Part shown: positions 1-11,924 of the stretch, piece by piece
Numbering within the stretch: the first letter of the stretch is position 1
Layout: each line of letters opens with the position of its first letter
Source: Moringa oleifera
Taxonomy: Eukaryota > Streptophyta > Magnoliopsida > Brassicales > Moringaceae
Assembly: GCA_021397835.1 (NCBI GenBank)
Contig: JAJFZO010000566.1
Location: forward strand, 3,968,001-4,032,000
Direction of reading: 5' to 3'
DNA length: 64,000 bases
Made by a program: the position numbers and the translations under genes
Notes under the pieces: model-generated
Database searches by the model: none
What the model saw: only the letters and a program-made list of their open reading frames with translations
Told to the model about the DNA's origin: nothing

Positions 1-925
1 ATAAATAGTTTTTGTAATTTTAATGATACTTAATTTAATTTGAATATTTTATGTAATTTAAAATTGATATTAAAATATTATTTATTTCTATTTTTATTAA
101 AATACAAATATTATATTTAAATATTATTATTGTTTCTTCAATAACAATCAATCAAATTGGAGCAAATCCGCTCAGCTAACAATCTATTCATGACTAGTTA
201 ATCAACATTCCATTATCGTTTCTTTAATAAAAAAATATATTTGTATATTATTATTTCTTTAATAAGTATTTAACAATTTTTTTTTATTGTGATGTAAAAT
301 CATCCCATGAAGTTTAAAATCATATGGAAAGAAAGAATAGAAAATAAATGTTATGAAATCGGTGCATTTGTAAGAATCCAAATTAAACGAATATAAGTTA
401 AATTGAAAATATTTTTTAAAAACTATATATTTAATTAATATGACTTGAAATTAACTATATGTTCATTGACATTTGAGGAATAACATGATAAAGTAAATCA
501 TAAGTAAATTCTTGGAAATATTTCCATTAGATTGATGGAAATGAGTTTTGAGAGAATAACTGAAAAAACCAAGTTTTTTTTTATAACTTTGATCTCTAAT
601 TAATTGGAAGGATCTTGATTGCATTTTCCTTTGTTTTTTTTTCTAGCAAGAAAAAACCAATTTGTTATTTGTTTCTGTTTTATCAAATTTAATAACGCTT
701 AAAAAATATAAGATATTTAGTTATAGTAGGTTCTGAATGAAGTATTTAAAATGTCTGGTACTTGTACAAGTCCTTCACATCCTGATAACAGTTTCCAAGC
801 ATCATCCATCTTATTTTCCTTCAGTGCTCAATAGTTGACAAGTGCCTTACCCTTAAAGCCACACTAACAGGACTGTTTCAGTCTTTCTTTTCCCTTAGCT
901 GAAGAGTGGATATCTTGTGAAAAGA
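1..925. other. AT-rich intergenic sequence, 3' flank of the minus-strand DC1 gene
   Basis: No coding region, RNA gene or clear element end is visible. The stretch is strongly AT-rich with many homopolymer runs. The part next to 925 probably holds the 3' untranslated region of the minus-strand DC1 gene, but no poly(A) signal can be assigned with confidence. Confidence 0.5.
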
Positions 926-1847
926 TCAAATATCATGAGGATCTGTTACGTATACACGTACGGCTGGATGTTCATCACGTCGCAATAAACCCATGGCCGC
1001 ATTATTTAGCCTTAATTCTAAAGCTTCAGTCAAGTTTTCCTCAGATATGTTTGATCCTGCAAATCTGGTCGACAATATATACTTGCGTTGCTTCGCTTTG
1101 AGTTCCTCTAACTCTTTCGTTCGCTCTTTAATCTTTGTGCAACACTGTATGATCTTTTCATGGTTCTCCTTGAGGTTGGGTGCTACAATCAGCTGATGCT
1201 CAACAACGAATCGAGCATATGCCACCTTATTTAAATGCTGGAAGGCGAACTGAACGTCAAATCCCAACAGCTGCACATGTTTGAAGCAGTACCACCATTC
1301 GTAAAGTTGACGCCGAGTAACTTCTGAAACCTCGATGGTGGCCATTGTGTGAATGACCTCAACAAGCCCCACAAGGGCAACCAACTTTAGTCTGGAACTT
1401 AAGACACATTTTGCCGTAAAATCTCCATATTTGGAAATCAAGTCTTTCAACGTTGGTACCAACTTCCGAGTGATCTTGTGGCTCTCCAACATTGATGATC
1501 TCTGAGTCAGGATCCCAATATCTTTCTAAAGGATTCAAAGGTTGCTTGCTGAATAACTCATTTTCCCCTAAAAAGTTCAACAAGTTGTGCTCATCATATG
1601 AGTCAAACATTAGAATGCTATTAACATTCTCGAGCTTGACTTTAAGACGGAGAAGTATGCCACGACCATGTGAATGATGCCACATAGAGTAAGCTCTAGT
1701 TAATTCCTTGTGTTCTCTTTCTGTAAGAGATGTTAAAAAGTCACCTAAGAATATTTTTCCCACTTTCATGACTTCCCTGAGGGCAATTGCTCTGTCCACT
1801 CTTCTCAACTCCACATCTTCATGGTGGTCCATTAATATAGGTAAGAT
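926..1847 (-). CDS. second exon of the minus-strand DC1 gene, in two overlapping frames
   Basis: This exon is about 300 codons, far longer than the roughly 100-codon tails of the plus-strand paralogues. The upstream frame (1847 to 1359) starts ILPILMDHHEDVE. The downstream frame (about 1525 to 926) contains KYGDFTAKCVLSS, then GFDVQFAFQHLNKVAYARF, then a charged helix with KERTKELEELKAKQ. That layout resembles the all-helical C-terminal module of PEARLI4, DUF724 and MATH/coiled-coil plant proteins, but the family call is tentative. The frames overlap at 1493-1525, so a one-base indel there would join them; no convincing GT-AG intron was seen to do so. Confidence 0.5.
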
Positions 1848-3557
1848 CTGACATAAAAACCAAAAGCTTAATTAATCACATGGTAATTAGTTTCTAATTA
1901 AACTATTGGACATTACACATGAACCCGATTTAGCTATTCATGTATTTATGCTATGTACATGAATCTAAAGTGAAGAATGCAATAAATAAATGATGAACCT
2001 AAGAAATGAATGAATCTTTGTACTTAATATCTAGGTTCATTTGTATTTAATTTTTAAGTTTTAGATACATCCATGGATTAGCATAAATATAATCTTTTAC
2101 ATTTTCCCAGTTTTCTTCATTGTGTGAAACTTTATCACAAAAGCATTCTTTTTTCTTTAATTTCAAATTATGCAGGAATATGGTGAACTTACCTCTGAGA
2201 TTACACAATTAACATGAGTAATGAACTTGCATTCTTCACAATGATAAACGCATTCTGACGGATCTCTCTCTTGCTCACAGTAATAAGCATCACAATAATA
2301 CTCGCCTGAATCATCTTCAATAACATAATCTTGAAGAGTAAGCGGATGTATGTGACAATAATGTTTAATTTTCTGGGGCAGCGGGATGCACAGAAGGTGA
2401 GCATTATAATCACACTCCACACAACGAAAATAGGAGGTACCAGAGAAGGTAGAATTGCAGACACCGCATGTAGACTGCCCACCCATGAGCTCCACAAAAG
2501 TAAGAAGATGATCGTGATCTTTGTATTTCAAAGATGGCTTCAAGGAAGCACATTGGACGTGCAGATCAAAGTCGCACATCCGACAGTGGTATCTGGGGCA
2601 ACTTGATCTCCTACAACAGGCTTTGCAGAAGGATGTTCCAGGACCAAGAGTTAGAGAGTGTTGCTGGTGAAACGGGTGTTTGATAACTTGTTGCAGCTCA
2701 GCGCACGACCTGTGTAAATAAAACTTGCATTTGCTGCAACAGTAGGCGGATCCTAAGCAGCTTTCTTCACAGACAAAGCACGAAACTCCGTGACTGTTGT
2801 CCTTCAGGCAAAGTTCCAAAGGATGCTCATGGAGGAAATGTTGAATCTTCCCGTGATCACTATCAGATTTTGCAGTGGGAAGCAGAAAACATTCCAGATC
2901 CAGAAGGAATCCACACTTCGCACAGTGGAAAACAAGACCTCTACCCCATCCGTTGCATGCCTGACAAGTGTAGTGGGAAGTATTACGCAGGATGAGTGGA
3001 CATTGATGGAAGAAGTGACGGAGCACTTGTGGCAAGTTGTCCAGGCATAATTTATGGAGGAAAAAGAGGCACTCTTGGCACCTATAGGTAGGACACCGAC
3101 AGGGTTCTCTACATACATTGCAGATCACTTCATCACTTTCCGTATTGATCTCACCAAGTCTCAGTGGATGCCAATGACTAAAATGTTGGATACTAATGTC
3201 ACCTTCAGATGTTTTGGGTGGTTGTAAGGCACATTCAATATCCAGACAAAACCGACACAGCTTGCAGTAGTATGCAAAGCTTGAGATATCATATTTATGA
3301 CAAGCTTCGCAAGTAACATGGACTTCAAGGGAATACGGGAATTTTTGCAGAACGAGACAGCATGGATGAAAGAAGTGCTGGATCTCCCTAGGAAACTCGG
3401 AACAGGATTTATGGATATAAAACTCACACCCAATGCAACCATAGATGGAACCTGATAATGCTTTCTTACATATTTGACAGGAAACTCCATCATCATCTTT
3501 AATCTGACTGAGTATTAACGGATGCTCATGGCTAAAATGTTCAATCTCCATTGCCAT
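926..3557 (-). CDS. DC1 (Cys/His-rich C1-like) domain protein with C-terminal helical domain; frameshift in exon 2
   Basis: Two exons are inferred. Exon 1 runs 3557 to 2193 and begins MAMEIEHFSHEHPL. It holds about eight DC1-type units, each with paired C-x2-C motifs and a Y-x-C-x2-C-x-F-x-x-H/D-x-x-C end. The donor is GAG|GTAAGT at 2193/2192, directly after Ile-Ser-Glu. The intron is 2192-1848, with the acceptor ATGTCAG, and exon 2 starts at 1847 with ILPIL. The paralogues have the same phase-0 intron and a similar second-exon start (VLAPL). Exon 2 is open to about 1493, where the reading frame shifts; the other frame continues to the stop at 926. DC1 proteins are plant zinc-binding proteins, several tied to stress or pathogen responses; the exact role here is unknown. 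The frameshift may be real decay, a missed intron or an assembly error. Confidence 0.72.
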
Positions 3558-3610
3558 TTCTATCTCTCTAACTCTCTCTGCCTCCCTCCCCGGCTCTCTC
3601 TCCCCGTATC
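3558..3610 (-). promoter_or_regulatory. GA-repeat leader just upstream of the minus-strand DC1 start codon
   Basis: Read in the gene's direction this is a run of GAGAGA, ending just before the ATG at 3557. The plus-strand DC1 genes have a similar GA-rich stretch (AAAGAGAGCAAGAGAG) in the same place. It probably lies in the 5' untranslated region; GA repeats are known binding sites for plant BPC (GAGA-binding) factors, but its function here is inferred only. Confidence 0.4.
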
Positions 3611-3776
3611 TTATGAGATTTAAATTAAATACACAGATTAGGCTTAAGTAATGGTAGAAAAGAAAGAGTGATGATCTTGTATTGCCCCACCAATAATGAA
3701 GCTTAAACCATTGTGATCTATTATCTCATAATATAATATGATTGGTTAAGTTCTAGAAACAACCAGGTACTTAGTT

Positions 3777-3833
3777 GTCACAATATTTGAGGATGCGTAT
3801 CTCCTTGTTTGATGGGAAATCTCTAAGCCTCAA
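3777..3833 (-). promoter_or_regulatory. conserved DC1-upstream box, copy 1
   Basis: Read on the minus strand, the box begins TTGAGGCTTAGAG, contains an AAGGAGATACGCATCCTC core, and ends AAATATTGTGACAA. It lies about 220-275 bp upstream of the minus-strand DC1 ATG and matches the box 5' of copy B in the orientation of its own gene. Confidence 0.6.
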
Positions 3834-4483
3834 TAAAAAAACATATGTAACCTTGAAGTACTGAATTTACAGATGTTATGCTATTTGACTCGAATAAATA
3901 TGCAAGCACTTAAACCTAAACGTATTCCTGTTATTAGAATAGCTGGCAGAAGACCAAAGAGAGTAGTTCACATCTTTAATAAATTCCTATCTAGGTTTAA
4001 CATTTCTCTCTCATTAATTGCTAAACAAGAAAATAAATAAAGCTAATTGGATCTTAACTAGGCTGGCTTCTAGGGTTTTGATATTTTTATTTAAAAATCA
4101 CATATTTAAAGTGATAAATTATTAAATTATTTTTTTCCTTTTCCAAATTTATATATCTCTCAGCAAAAGCATTAAATGATGTACTCTCATTATACAACAA
4201 CAATAAAATTTATTAATTAGGAGAAAATTATAAATATTAAATTAGACATTCTGATAAGCAGATACAATGGAGCAAAAGGTTCCTTCATGAAGTTTAATAA
4301 AAGCCCAATAGATGTTATGTATGTCCTGGTTATTACATATACTTTGTTAATGGTTTTACAATGTGACTAATGATGAATCCCAAATTTTTTTCACTTCATT
4401 CACACAAATTAGCAAAGGAAGCACATGAAAGAGAGAAAGGATAAAACTCTCCAAAAGAGTTTGGTTTTCATAAAAGTAAGTGT

Positions 4484-4554
4484 GTCCTTTCTAATTAAAG
4501 ATCCATGTGTCACATAGCACTTCTCACTCATGCCACACCCAAGTGCACATTAGA
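4484..4554 (-). promoter_or_regulatory. second conserved DC1-upstream element, minus-strand copy
   Basis: The reverse complement contains GGCATGAGTGAGAAGTGC, followed by ACACATGGATCTTTAAT. The same order of words occurs at 6181, 15183 and 24645 upstream of the plus-strand copies. It carries CACATG-type E-box cores. It may be regulatory, or simply old shared promoter sequence. Confidence 0.45.
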
Positions 4555-4854
4555 GTTTAACACAATTTTCTTTAATATAATACAAATTTAAGACTAACCA
4601 AGATTTACAAGAGATGTTAGTCAAAATGAACTTTAAATATATGTTCTACAAAGAAATTAACCTACGTGGGATGATTCTCACTCAATTTCATATGTCACCT
4701 CTTCAGGATCACATGTAGCTAGAGTATTGGCCTTATGAAGGTTCATTTAATTATTTGCTGAAGCTTATTCGCACAGGTTAGGAAGTTTAGAAATTCTTTT
4801 AATTGATTTGCCTTTCATTGTTCATCTCCTTAATGGAAACAGGAGCACGGTCTG

Positions 4855-4914
4855 ACACAATATTGATGAGCATGCATATCTCCCTGTATCATGGGAATTA
4901 GTCTAAGCCTCAAT
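4855..4914 (-). promoter_or_regulatory. conserved DC1-upstream box, copy 2
   Basis: On the minus strand this reads ATTGAGGCTTAGACTAAT, then CCCATGATACAGGGAGATAT, then ATCAATATTGTG. It is about 1.3 kb upstream of the minus-strand DC1 ATG and is a better match to the plus-strand boxes than copy 1. Confidence 0.55.
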
Positions 4915-6180
4915 GAAATACAACCTTAAGCGAACTAAAAGAAGGGTATGCAAATATAAATTAGCAAGCACTTCCACCTAACCATATTCCTTTTCTATGT
5001 TATGGAATAGGTAATAAAGGAACCAAGCGAGATAGTTCCAATCTTTAATAATTGCTTTGAAGGTTTTAACATTTCTCTCTTGCAATAAAATGAATGAAAC
5101 TAAACACTTTCTAGGGTTTTGCTCAAGTCAATCATATATATTATTTATTGATTTCTTATTAAACTGAACTATGTTTTTGCATTGTAGCAGCTTAATTTGG
5201 ACTATCATGATGTCCATAGGGTCCATCTTATGGGAAGAAGGAGAGAGAGAAGAGAAAATATATGGAACCAATGCAAAGATAAGAAAGACATTAAGAAAAA
5301 ATATGGGTCTGGATGACAAGCAGAGTTGAACTCAGTGACTCATTCTTAGGATAGAAGAAAGCTATTAAACTTGAAAATGATCTAGAATTCTTAGCATCGA
5401 TTGAAAACACAAAAAGAGAGCGAAGCTCTGTCTTTTGATTAGAAAGAGAAATAGTATTATATACTTTGATATATCAAAGTTAGTTACTCTCCAGCCAAAT
5501 AGTATACTCACTGCACAAAGACGATCTTTGGCATGGTTTGGCTTTATCTACATCTAGGTCAAGATTTTTTGTAAGAACTTCCCCAGAGACACTATTAACT
5601 CTAAGTAATATAACGAGAAACAATAAGAAACAAGCTCAACAGAGAAAAGTGTAGAGCCATCTTTCTGTGCTTAATTTACTTCCAATGAAGAGATTAAACA
5701 ACGCATGCAAGGTAGCCAGACTTTCTCACCTAGCAAGCAACTATTAAGCTCAATAATCTCTTTCTCTCTCTTTCTCTTAATTTCGTGCTCAATTTCTAAC
5801 TCTCAAAATGCAAGATGTGCTAAAAAACTATATATGTTTTGCGATGCTGGGATCTGCTGCTTAAATAACATCACTTAATTGGTTTTCCATAATGTCGACA
5901 ATATAATTATCGTATTATTGACTAAGTATAATTTATGTATTTTAAGAAGAATATAGTATTACAAACTAATTTAGCAAATTATCATTGAGGTAAGTGTTAT
6001 TTTTCATCAATTTTTTTTTACTTATTTTTGAAATTTTAATATATATATATTATATTTATGTAATTTTTGATTTAAAACAAGTTATTGATATTAAATGTTA
6101 GCTTATAACTCAGTAAATGAATTGATATCCTAATGTTCACACCTTAGGAATTAAATTTCGATTAAATTGTTAAACCATAA

Positions 6181-6250
6181 TGTGGGCACATGTATGGCAT
6201 GTGTGAGAAGTGCAATGGGTTACACATGTATCTTTAATGTGAAAGGATTT
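6181..6250 (+). promoter_or_regulatory. second conserved DC1-upstream element, copy A
   Basis: It contains GGCATGTGTGAGAAGTGCAA and ACACATGTATCTTTAATGTG. It lies about 2.2 kb 5' of the copy A ATG. A CT-rich tract with several CTCCTCC units follows directly. Confidence 0.45.
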
Positions 6251-7272
6251 TCCTCCTTTTTGTGCTCTCCTCCTCCTCCCTCTATCTCTTTATTTGCTTT
6301 GATTTAGTGTTAAGGAAAGCATGGGTATCTCCGAACTCTATTCGGGAGGCACTTAATATAATTAATTTCCAAGCTTCATACAGCCAGCGTTCTTGACTCA
6401 TCACAATGAATGATAAGCTATTAATAAATTAATAAGCACAGCGTGCATGTTTCGACCATTAATTTAAAGGCTTAATTGTAGTTTTGATTGATTAAATGCA
6501 CTCTCTGAACAAATAGCAAATTTTAGTTAACCTGCATATCATAGCTATGATCCTTGGGATGCTTAATTGAGAATGAATTTCATGTTCACCAGAAATTCGC
6601 TCTTTAAGGCAGACAGACAACTTTTTATGTGCAATTCGATAAGGCCTCTAATCATTAGTATTGAAAGCCTTCAGTAATTTTTATTTTTCTTTTCTGGTCC
6701 CTCAATGTCTTTCCTTAAGGAGCTTAATTTGTTATCATTAAGGAACTTATAGGTGAATGCATGCTTGACTCACCATTAGTCACATTATTGATTAATCGGT
6801 TAACAATTTAATAAGTACGCCACATGGAACATCTTTTGGCCATTTATTATTTGACTTCAGTGAGGAATCTTCTGCATATAATAAAACATGATTCATCTCA
6901 ATTTTGATTAATTTATTATAACTAAGTCTGACCATTATTATATAATCGGAGTTCCTTTGATGCTTTCCATCACTGGTAGATTTACTAAAAGAAAAAAAAA
7001 ATATAAATTCTTATTTTAAATAGATAATCTTTAAATAAAATATCAAAACTCTAGAAATTAAAGCAATCTAGATCTATTTAGCTTCATGTACATGTAATTT
7101 TTTTTTTGTTGCTAATTATTGAGAGAGAGAAATGTCAAACCCTAGAAAGCAATCATTAATGATTACAACAACCATCTCTCTTCAATTTGTTTGTTCTGTT
7201 ATCTATTCTTAGAAGAACGAGAATAAGCTTATGGTCTTTTAGTATTTCTTTATCGTTATACATTTCTTTTTA

Positions 7273-7345
7273 ATTGAGGCTCGGACTGATCTTCCATGAG
7301 ACATGGAGATATGTATGTATGCATACATCCTTATAAATATTGTGC
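7273..7345 (+). promoter_or_regulatory. conserved DC1-upstream box, copy 3
   Basis: This copy reads ATTGAGGCTCGGACTGATC, then TTCCATGAGACATGGAGATA, and ends AAATATTGTGC. A TATGTATG expansion lengthens the second half. It is about 1.1 kb 5' of the copy A ATG and is paired with copy 7 upstream of gene C. Confidence 0.55.
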
Positions 7346-8004
7346 AAAGTCTAAGTCTAAAGGATAACAAGATATATAGATGAGATTAGGTTAAACTGCA
7401 TTACTGGGCCACTACCATGCATGATAAATGATTAGTCTTTCATTTCTATCAGTAATTAGCACGATATGTATATTTAATTTGATTATGTAATCTCTTAATA
7501 CGTTGGTGTGTGCTATTTATTATATAAAAAAATTGTGAATAAAATTGCTTATTCGCAAGATATGTAGTATCACTGTCAACTATTTTTATTAAAAAATTAG
7601 GATTTTATAAAAAATTATATTATTAAAAAAATAATAAAAATTAAATATGTTAATGACTATCAACCATTTTTATCAATTTTTATTCATAATTTTAAAATCA
7701 TGAATAAAGTTGTTAATGAATAGTGAATTGTTCTACTTTTTTATTGCGTAAATAAAAATATTAATGAACTGTAAATTATCCTTACCCACTATTATTCACA
7801 TTAAAGTAGTTCACATAGTTTTAAAACTGTAAACCAAATCTCTTTTAAACTATGAAAAAAGTTTTATTTTATTGCAGTGTCAAAAATATGTTCATTTTTT
7901 TTTAAACTATATACGAAAAAAAATAATCACTTGTAATTTATATTCCAATAACATATGGTCTTTTAGAATTTGAATGCAACTGTACAAATTTTTTTAAATT
8001 TATT

Positions 8005-8061
8005 TTAGGCTGTAGACTGATCTCCCATGATGCCCGGAGATATGTATCCTCATATTGTGCC
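8005..8061 (+). promoter_or_regulatory. conserved DC1-upstream box, copy 4
   Basis: This copy has the cleanest short inverted repeat: ATCTCC, ten bases, then GGAGAT. It lies about 350-410 bp 5' of the copy A ATG. A further 150 bp after it, including AACTTCCTACATGAGCAAA, is also shared with 24322-24480 and 26187-26350. Confidence 0.6.
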
Positions 8062-8413
8062 AGGCTGAGGTAGGTTCTGTTTCCATTGGTATTGAAAAAC
8101 AAATCAAGTAAAACAATGTGAAAACTTCCTACATGAGCAAACAAAAATTCCAGCGAGCATTCACATGAACCTGTGTAAAGCCAATGCTCGATCTAGCTAT
8201 ATGTGATCATAGAGAGACGACATGAATTTCTATATCTGAGCTTAGGTAAGATATATTTGAAGGTTCATTTTGACTAACTACAATTAGCACCATATGTATA
8301 TTTAATTTAATCTTCTAGTAATCTCTGGGGAAAGAGAGCAAGAGAGGGAGATGGACAAATAGGCAGATATATATCTATATGGATATAGAGAGAAGAGAGA
8401 GGAGAAAACAGAC

Positions 8414-10390
8414 ATGGAGATTGAACATTTTAGTCACGAGCATCCACTGGCATTCGTGGAGATAAAGGATGACGACAGAGTTTTCTGCCAAATATATATC
8501 AAAGTATTATCAGGTATGATCTATGGCTGCACTGGGTGTGCGTTTTATATCCATAAATCTTGTGCGGAGTTTCCTAGGGAGATCCAACACTTCTTTCATC
8601 CGTGCCCTCTCATTTTGGAAAAAGATCCATTTTCCATGGGATCAGAATTCAGATGCTTTGTTTGTTATGAATCAAATGCGGCCTCATTTTACTACATCTG
8701 CAAGCAGTGTGTATATGTTCTAGATGTTGAATGCGCCTTACAACCACCCACAATATCTGAAGGTGACAACAGGATTCAGCATTTCAGTCATTGGCATCCG
8801 TTGGAACTGATTGAAATCAAGACAGGAAAAAATAAAGTCAGGATGAGGTGCAACATATGCCGAAAATCCTGTCGGGATCATACCTATGGGTGCCAGGAGT
8901 GTCACTTTTACATCCATGAGTCATGTATGGAAGAATTACCACGACAGATCCAGCACTTCTTTCATCCATGCCCTCTCATCTTGTGCAACATGCCCTGCCA
9001 TGTGTGTAACGCTTGTAATGAGATTAAGCCCCCATCAGACCTTGCTTTCCACTGTGGGATGTGTTATTTCAACCTGGATGTTGAAAGTGCTCTGCTTGCC
9101 TTCAAAGAATCAGTAGGTCAGAAGCAAATCCAACATTTCCTCCACGGGCATCCATTGGCACTCACCGACAACAGCGATGAAGATGGAGTTCACTGCTTTG
9201 TGTGCGGACAAGACTGCTCAGGTCTAAACTATAGTTGCAGCAGATGCAGATTGTGGTTACACATATCGTGCGCCGACCGGGAAGTGCCTCGTGAGATCAA
9301 ACATCCGTTTCACCCCTTGCATTCTCTTCAGCTTGTTCTTCCATTTATGAGCTCTTCCTGTTCAGCCTGTCGCTTTGATTTCGTTCCTGGCCCCCTTTAT
9401 TCTTGTGATAAGTGTGACTTTCGAATTGGCATAGCTTGCGCGTCCCTCACTCCCCACATTAAGTACTATGGCCACTAACACCTTCTCACTTTCTTCGAAA
9501 AAACTGGTGAAAAATTTTACTGCAATATCTGTGAAACATCCACTGACGACTTGTTTCTCCGATGCATAAGCTGCAATTTTAACCTCCATCTCTATTGCCA
9601 TCCTTCAGTACCACAAACCATTAAACATAAACGTCATCTTCATCCTTTAACCTTTACTAAATCTTTTTATCAAGATGAATGTTTTCCAGACGACGACGAC
9701 TTTTTATTGCGATGCTTGTGAAAGAGAAAGAAGAAAAGGGATCCCACTTTATTATTGCACGGAATGTCCATTTGTTGTCCATATTAAATGTGTGATTTCC
9801 GAGGTAAGTTCATGCTACTCTACAATTTTTGCTTCAACTCTTCTTCTCTCCTTGAAGTATTTTGGATTTGCTAAACTTGTGTACCTTTTTTAATATTTTG
9901 TAGATAAATTTTGAACGCTTTCATGTGAGTCTCTTTTGGATCTTCAGATTGAAGCTTGACTTATCATACACTTCTGTTGATATATATATACTTGACATCA
10001 TCAGTTACACCTCTGATTACTCAGAGATAATTAAATTTATCATGTTATGATGCTTATAACAATTATGAGTTGGTGTGGTTTCAGGTGTTAGCTCCTCTAT
10101 TGATTGAAGATAAGGATGATGGTTTGGCAGAGGAAGTAGAAAATTCTGCCATAGACATCTCACTGGACAAACTGGACAAAAGGATTGCAGATCTTCGTGT
10201 AGCAATGAAGCCATTGGAGGAAAAAAAGAAGCAACTTAAAGAAGGAAAGAAAAAATTAAAAGCAGCACTAAAAGCAAATAATGAGGAATTGGAATCATTA
10301 TCGAAAGTGTTGGAAGGGCTTGAAATAGATCGTTCTCTGGTCATTATTACACATAACAAAAAGAATGCATCCTCAGATATCCTTCACTAG
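8414..10390 (+). pseudogene. DC1 domain gene copy A, inactivated
   Basis: This is the sister of copy C. Exon 1 would be 8414-9803 and exon 2 10085-10390, with a donor GAG|GTAAGT and an acceptor TTTCAG. Three kinds of damage are visible against copy C. A CAA codon has become TAA at 9476-9478, truncating the product after 354 residues. A T-run at 9701-9705 is one base longer than in C, a second frameshift. Two zinc-ligand cysteines are replaced: Cys to Tyr at 8495-8497 and Cys to Ser at 9086-9088. The coiled-coil exon is still fully open. The loss looks recent because the rest of the sequence is close to C. A shortened protein with about six DC1 units could still be made. Confidence 0.85.
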
Positions 10391-10749
10391 TTGGGTGATT
10401 ATCTAATTATAAACACAACATGTTAAGTCCAAAGTTTTACCTTTGCTTGGCAATTTTACTGCTATCTGTTTGATTGCTTAGAATCATTGTATTTTGAACC
10501 ATTTTGGTAACCTCAACTTCAAGATTGGACTGCATAAAGTCGAAGATGCTCGCAAGCACTTGGTGTGATTTATATTCTAGTGTTGTCAAAAACATTGTAA
10601 CATCTTATCTAGAAGTGTAATAGTTGCAATTGATAAATTGAAGCCTTTTTTATTTGTTTTCTGTTTTCATTGGAAGATCTATTTTAAGTAAGCACTTATA
10701 TTTTTATTGAGTATTAATATACAGAAATAATTTTTTTAAAAAATAACAA
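10391..10749. other. 3' flank of DC1 copy A, shared with copy C
   Basis: This matches the sequence after copy C (28517-28876) nearly base for base, for example GAACCATTTTGGTAACCTCAACTTC here against a one-base variant there. It probably includes the 3' untranslated region and ends at a CACTA-like element end. Confidence 0.6.
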
Positions 10750-11180
10750 CATTACAATAAAATAGATTTTTAACGATAATTATTTAATGACAATTATCAC
10801 AATTACCACCATAGAAATTAATTGAAGTGCTTTTATTGTACTTTTAATGCTATTTATCAAATAACTACTATTGGTAAATATATAGTAGTAATTATAAATA
10901 TTAACCATTAAAACATGTATTTTTAGAGTTTATTGTTCACTATTGTCTTTTAAATAAGTTTATAATTTTTTAAAATAAGTTTAACTCTTAAAATTTTTAT
11001 CGAATTAATTAATATTAATTTAAATAAAATAAAATTTTATTTATTAAATTATATTTAAAATTAAACATACATTTAAAGAAGAAAAATATGTAAAAATTTA
11101 AAATATAAGTTAAAGTTAAAGGTTTATTATAGTTTTTTTAAATATTTTTATTATTAAAATATAAACTATAAAAAATATAA
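10750..11180. mobile_element. truncated CACTA-like element end
   Basis: It starts CATTACAATAAAA and continues with GATAATTATTTAATGAC and TGTACTTTTAATG words. These align in order with the left end of the 33443-34610 element. No matching right end was found, so it is probably a 5' fragment. The same end is present after copy C at 28877, so the insertion is older than the A/C duplication. Confidence 0.5.
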
Positions 11181-11469
11181 ACATCACCATCTTGCAGCCA
11201 TTATTAAGCCCATGAAAATATCAACTACGGAGACTATGGATTCTTTAATAGGTCTCCTCTATAATTATTATGAGTTGCTTTGAATGAGAATTAAATTCGA
11301 GTCTTTTTTTCATATCACCTAACAAAACATTTTTTCGTTTAACTATTACCAATTTTGGGTATTTGTCAAGATGCTAATCTTTCCTCACATATAACCAACT
11401 CACAAACTCAGATTTCTTGGTAAAGTTTGGTTAATACTACAATCCTTTTTCTTTTATCTTTCTTTAGTT

Positions 11470-11665
11470 TTTTTTTCCTAATGGGAAGGGATAAAATAAT
11501 TTTTTTTGATAGGAGGGGATAAAATAATTTTTTTTCCTGATGGGAAAAAATAAATTTTTTTCAATAAGAGGGGACGAAATAAATTTTGCCAATGAGAAGG
11601 GATGAAATAAGTTTTATCTGATGAGAGGGGGTAAAATAAAATTATTTTTGATAGGAAGGAATATT
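11470..11665. repeat. minisatellite, unit about 29 bp
   Basis: About six degenerate units carry GGGATAAAATAA followed by a T-run and GATGGGAGG. Unit starts fall near 11488, 11517, 11570, 11599 and 11629. Confidence 0.65.
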
Positions 11666-11924
11666 ATGCAACTTCTCCATGGAAGCAAATAGAATTCTTA
11701 AAAAAAAAAAAAAAAGAAACAAAATAATAACCCCTAATGGATTTAAAATATGATGAAAAATCTTGATTCCTATGAATCGTGTCATAGACAAATTTTCATT
11801 AATCCTTAGTTTACTGAGAATCACATCATGGATGATACAAATTCTTGATAGCTAAGAATTGCATCATGAAAAAGTTATATCAAAATTTAGAACACTGCGA
11901 GATTTCCTTATAAATTTAGTACCT

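Larger units (their letters stand above)
3834..5904. other. intergenic sequence between head-to-head DC1 genes
   Basis: No coding region is supported. It holds two short conserved non-coding elements, listed separately, that also lie upstream of the plus-strand DC1 genes but here point towards the minus-strand gene. Their mirror-image arrangement suggests the minus-strand gene arose by an inverted duplication. The boundary with the A-type duplicated segment is near 5905. Confidence 0.5.
5905..8413. repeat. 5' part of duplicated segment shared with about 22693-26523
   Basis: The same landmark words appear in the same order upstream of DC1 copy C: TATTGACTAAGTATAATTT, then ATCATTGAGGTAAG, then ACCATAATGTGGGCACATG, then AATCGGTTAACAATTTAATAAG. 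The match runs into the DC1 gene and beyond, so A and C are products of one segmental duplication. The C side carries about 1.7 kb of extra sequence (about 22945-24630) that is missing here. No other gene was seen in this stretch. Confidence 0.75.

Noticed and set aside
5128..5319. Short minus-strand frame with a hydrophobic start (FFLNVFLIFALVPYIF)
   Set aside because: Only 63 codons in AT-rich DNA, no paralogue or conserved context; a secreted peptide cannot be supported.
9675..9893. Separate small gene starting MNVFQTTTTFYCDAC
   Set aside because: It is the frameshifted end of exon 1 of DC1 copy A, running into the intron.
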